A DNA stretch of 64,000 bases, taken from Saccharophagus sp. K07 (lineage in GTDB: Bacteria > Pseudomonadota > Gammaproteobacteria > Pseudomonadales > Cellvibrionaceae). Under the pieces are notes generated by a model. The model ran no database searches and was not told the DNA's origin. It saw only the letters and a list, made by a program, of their open reading frames with translations. A program made the translations under genes and the position numbers. The stretch lies in the NCBI RefSeq assembly GCF_014336955.1, contig NZ_QRAI01000001.1, forward strand, positions 1,240,001 to 1,304,000, given 5' to 3'. Positions 63,201 through 64,000 of the stretch are shown piece by piece (the first letter of the stretch is position 1; the number at the start of each line of letters is the position of its first letter).

Positions 63201-63600
63201 GGCCAACTACACCCTGGTTCGTGGTGACGTGAAATATAACGACACTGCTCCTCCAACCGAGGCTCAATTTGCTCTGTTGGGCTTGAGCGATACTGCCAAC
63301 TTGGTATTGATGTACGAAAACTATGGTTTGCAGGCTCGTTTGGCTTACAACTGGCGTGACAAGTACCTGAGCAACGCTAGCCGCAGCAACGCTCGTAACC
63401 CTGTGTATGTTGAAGACTACTTCCAAATCGACTTCAGCATCAGCTACGAGATCCCAGCTGTTGAAGGCTTGAACGTGTCATTGGAAGGCTGGAACATCAC
63501 TGGCGAAAACATTCGCACTCACGGCCGCTCCAAGGCAATGGTTGAAGAGTTGTATGATCTGGGAGCTCGTTACGCTCTCGGAGTTCGCTACACCTTCTAA
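60295..63600 (+). CDS. TonB-dependent outer-membrane receptor
   Basis: A receptor that imports large ligands with energy from TonB-ExbBD. The 1101-residue precursor has a signal peptide (AIA before QENP at 25/26), a TonB box EEVIVTGIR near 32-40, a plug with GKFPDTNLAESLQRITGVSISR and VRGFGGEFNMITLNGR, and a long barrel ending in aromatic YTF. The plug style is that of the TonB-Xanth-Caul group, usually carbohydrate uptake. Together with the GH3 gene, glycan uptake is likely; the ligand is not known. Confidence 0.94.
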   Translation: MLLKKNKLSAAIVTLLAGGANYAIAQENPIVEEVIVTGIRASAQASMDVKRDATGVVDAITAEDMGKFPDTNLAESLQRITGVSISRTNGEGSEVTVRGFGGEFNMITLNGRTMPTANVYGGGSGAGGTRGGSTRAFDFANIASENVSAVEVYKTGRASVATGGIGASINVKTARPLDNPGLQFSVGAKALHDTTNRTGDDITPELSGIISWTDDSEKFGVGLSLSRQERHSGSTGVSENEWQIGVWGEDNLFSFAPGVVEKGGVPDLNSLRNGTNQPFPEELKGIYNAPAAGQLYGRPNDIRYVFSDMERTRTNAQLVLQFAPNENVRTTLDYTFAKNELFERRGESTSWLANENSIDAVVFSNDAVATPIFIHETAGPRDQGFEQQLRQQENTLESLGFNLEWQATDKLKLAFDVHDSSMESLPVGPGKSGEIAVSIGAPIQTSHWIDFSGDLPLYNMNFNDGIQATKTIRDPRSPDYAPKNYQDANGADIRFPDWVQDWEVATDAAGNPLFDADGNPQQLFGSGVTPTPKYRGNNNNEFDAGDIGSQVVRVFYASQVTDVTQVRLDGSLEFDNGRFDFGVEKRSLEMSAQGSDRYMAMGDWGIANVGDIPTDLFEFYNLSDFDDYDASQSFQFGFKGNAEDLAQALVDRYGTEDNGYVVAYNPNMSLNDRVKEDITAAYVQAHLQGALGNFETNTMIGLRYETTDVTSVSDMLVPKYLQWQDNNDFQVIRADEITPFSAKASYDNLLPSIDFDIKFSEDLVGRASYSKTIARTGFGNLTASASNFSAGGGSVYNGSQPTVSLGNPGLIPLESNNMDVSLEWYFADTSYASIGFFEKRVNNFVGTEQTIRPLSEFGLIQDVTSGPRVQEAAAELERLGIPLNDTSLFTMTALIANNEDPTRYSAAIAADNQTAFEQEIAFLYDIDAVADDPETVWQVSQPVNNREAKLYGSELAVQHFFGETGFGVMANYTLVRGDVKYNDTAPPTEAQFALLGLSDTANLVLMYENYGLQARLAYNWRDKYLSNASRSNARNPVYVEDYFQIDFSISYEIPAVEGLNVSLEGWNITGENIRTHGRSKAMVEELYDLGARYALGVRYTF

Positions 63601-63634
63601 TGCATTGCTATTGAGTTGACAGTTGTTATCATAC

Positions 63635-63660
63635 AAGGCCGCTGCAAAGCGGCCTTTTTA
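63635..63660 (+). terminator. Rho-independent terminator after TonB-dependent receptor
   Basis: A nine-pair stem (63635-63643 with 63648-63656) closed by a GCAA tetraloop and followed by T residues. It separates the receptor from the SapC-like gene, so the latter needs partial read-through or its own promoter. Confidence 0.9.
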
Positions 63661-63687
63661 TTTTTGGTCTTGTCGTGAGCGTCTCAA

Positions 63688-64000
63688 ATGCCTAAGTACG
63701 TTTTATTAAATAATGTCGAACACAAGGATTTAAGGGTAAAACTGGGTTACTCAACCGCTTATGGGGACAATGTTGCTAGCACACTGACATTTCCCTCCGA
63801 ATTTGGAGATGTTCACAAGGAATATCCCATTCTTTTCCAAAAGAACTCGGAAACAGGAAAATTTCAATCAATCGTCTTGCTGGGTTTTAAAAAGGGAGAG
63901 AATCTTTTTTTGAGTAGTAATGATAAGGGCATAAATCCTGGTTGGAATGCAAACTATGTTCCTGGAATTGTCGCGCGAGGGCCGTTTTTAATAGGTTTTC
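63688..64000 (+). CDS. SapC-family protein, N-terminal part (cut by window edge)
   Basis: The first 104 residues of a SapC-like protein: PKYVLLNNVEHKDLRVK at the start and FPSEFGDVHKEYPILFQKN. In Cellvibrio and Xanthomonas relatives, SapC-like genes often follow TonB-dependent receptors with tryptophan-halogenase-like genes, and are thought to belong to glycan-uptake loci; the biochemical role is unknown. The ATG is at 63688, 87 bases after the receptor stop and beyond a terminator. The C-terminus lies outside the window. Confidence 0.85.
   Translation, partial: MPKYVLLNNVEHKDLRVKLGYSTAYGDNVASTLTFPSEFGDVHKEYPILFQKNSETGKFQSIVLLGFKKGENLFLSSNDKGINPGWNANYVPGIVARGPFLIGF

Overview
The window is chromosomal DNA from a gammaproteobacterium. 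Gene order and content point to the Cellvibrionaceae, probably Cellvibrio or a close relative. I infer this from the mix of E. coli-like and Pseudomonas-like conserved gene orders together with a polysaccharide-degrader locus (GH3 enzyme, TonB-dependent receptor, SapC-like protein) and large repeat-rich surface proteins. No rRNA, tRNA, CRISPR array, insertion sequence or prophage was recognised.

Layout. 1-3.6 kb (minus strand): rluE-nudJ-mnmA-hflD-purB, with purB cut by the window edge. 3.6-9.6 kb: cspD / clpS-clpA / infA / bpt-aat-trxB, which brings together the adaptor, the unfoldase and both aminoacyl-transferases of the bacterial N-degron pathway. 9.8-17.2 kb (plus strand): ftsK-lolA-rarA-crcB-serS-cysG, nearly all touching or overlapping. 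17.3-21.5 kb: a small Arg-rich protein, then a minus-strand four-gene signalling operon (ethylene-receptor-like membrane protein, PAS sensor kinase, single-domain response regulator, receiver-kinase). 21.6-30.1 kb: PP2C phosphatase, a DUF5610-like protein, a glutaredoxin-like protein, Slt, Uup, UspA and two membrane-anchored hypotheticals. 30.3-37.2 kb: topA, two small conserved proteins, lexA-sulA under two tandem SOS boxes, psrA-like TetR and nagZ, the same order as in Pseudomonas. 37.3-44.8 kb: thrS-infC-rpmI-rplT-pheS-pheT-ihfA-merR, with infC starting at AUU.

44.9-64 kb is more accessory. A two-gene unit encodes a double-FHA protein and a compact fusion of type VI sheath proteins TssB and TssC, with no other secretion genes in view. 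Next come a 6-phosphofructokinase with a group-III-type active site and a large hybrid histidine kinase. A damaged adhesin region follows: a degenerate barrel fragment, a PATR-repeat passenger that ends out of frame, and a second reading frame with Ig/cadherin-like repeats, an internal GlyGly-CTERM-like segment and an outer-membrane barrel. The window ends with a GH3 glycosidase, a TonB-dependent receptor and the start of a SapC-family gene, which fit uptake and breakdown of plant or microbial glycans.

The most unusual items are the orphan FHA-TssBC unit, the free-standing ethylene-receptor-like membrane module whose copper-ligand cysteine is replaced by serine, and the broken adhesin with sorting signal and barrel in one chain. 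All functional calls rest on reading the translated sequence and remembered family features; no database search was run.
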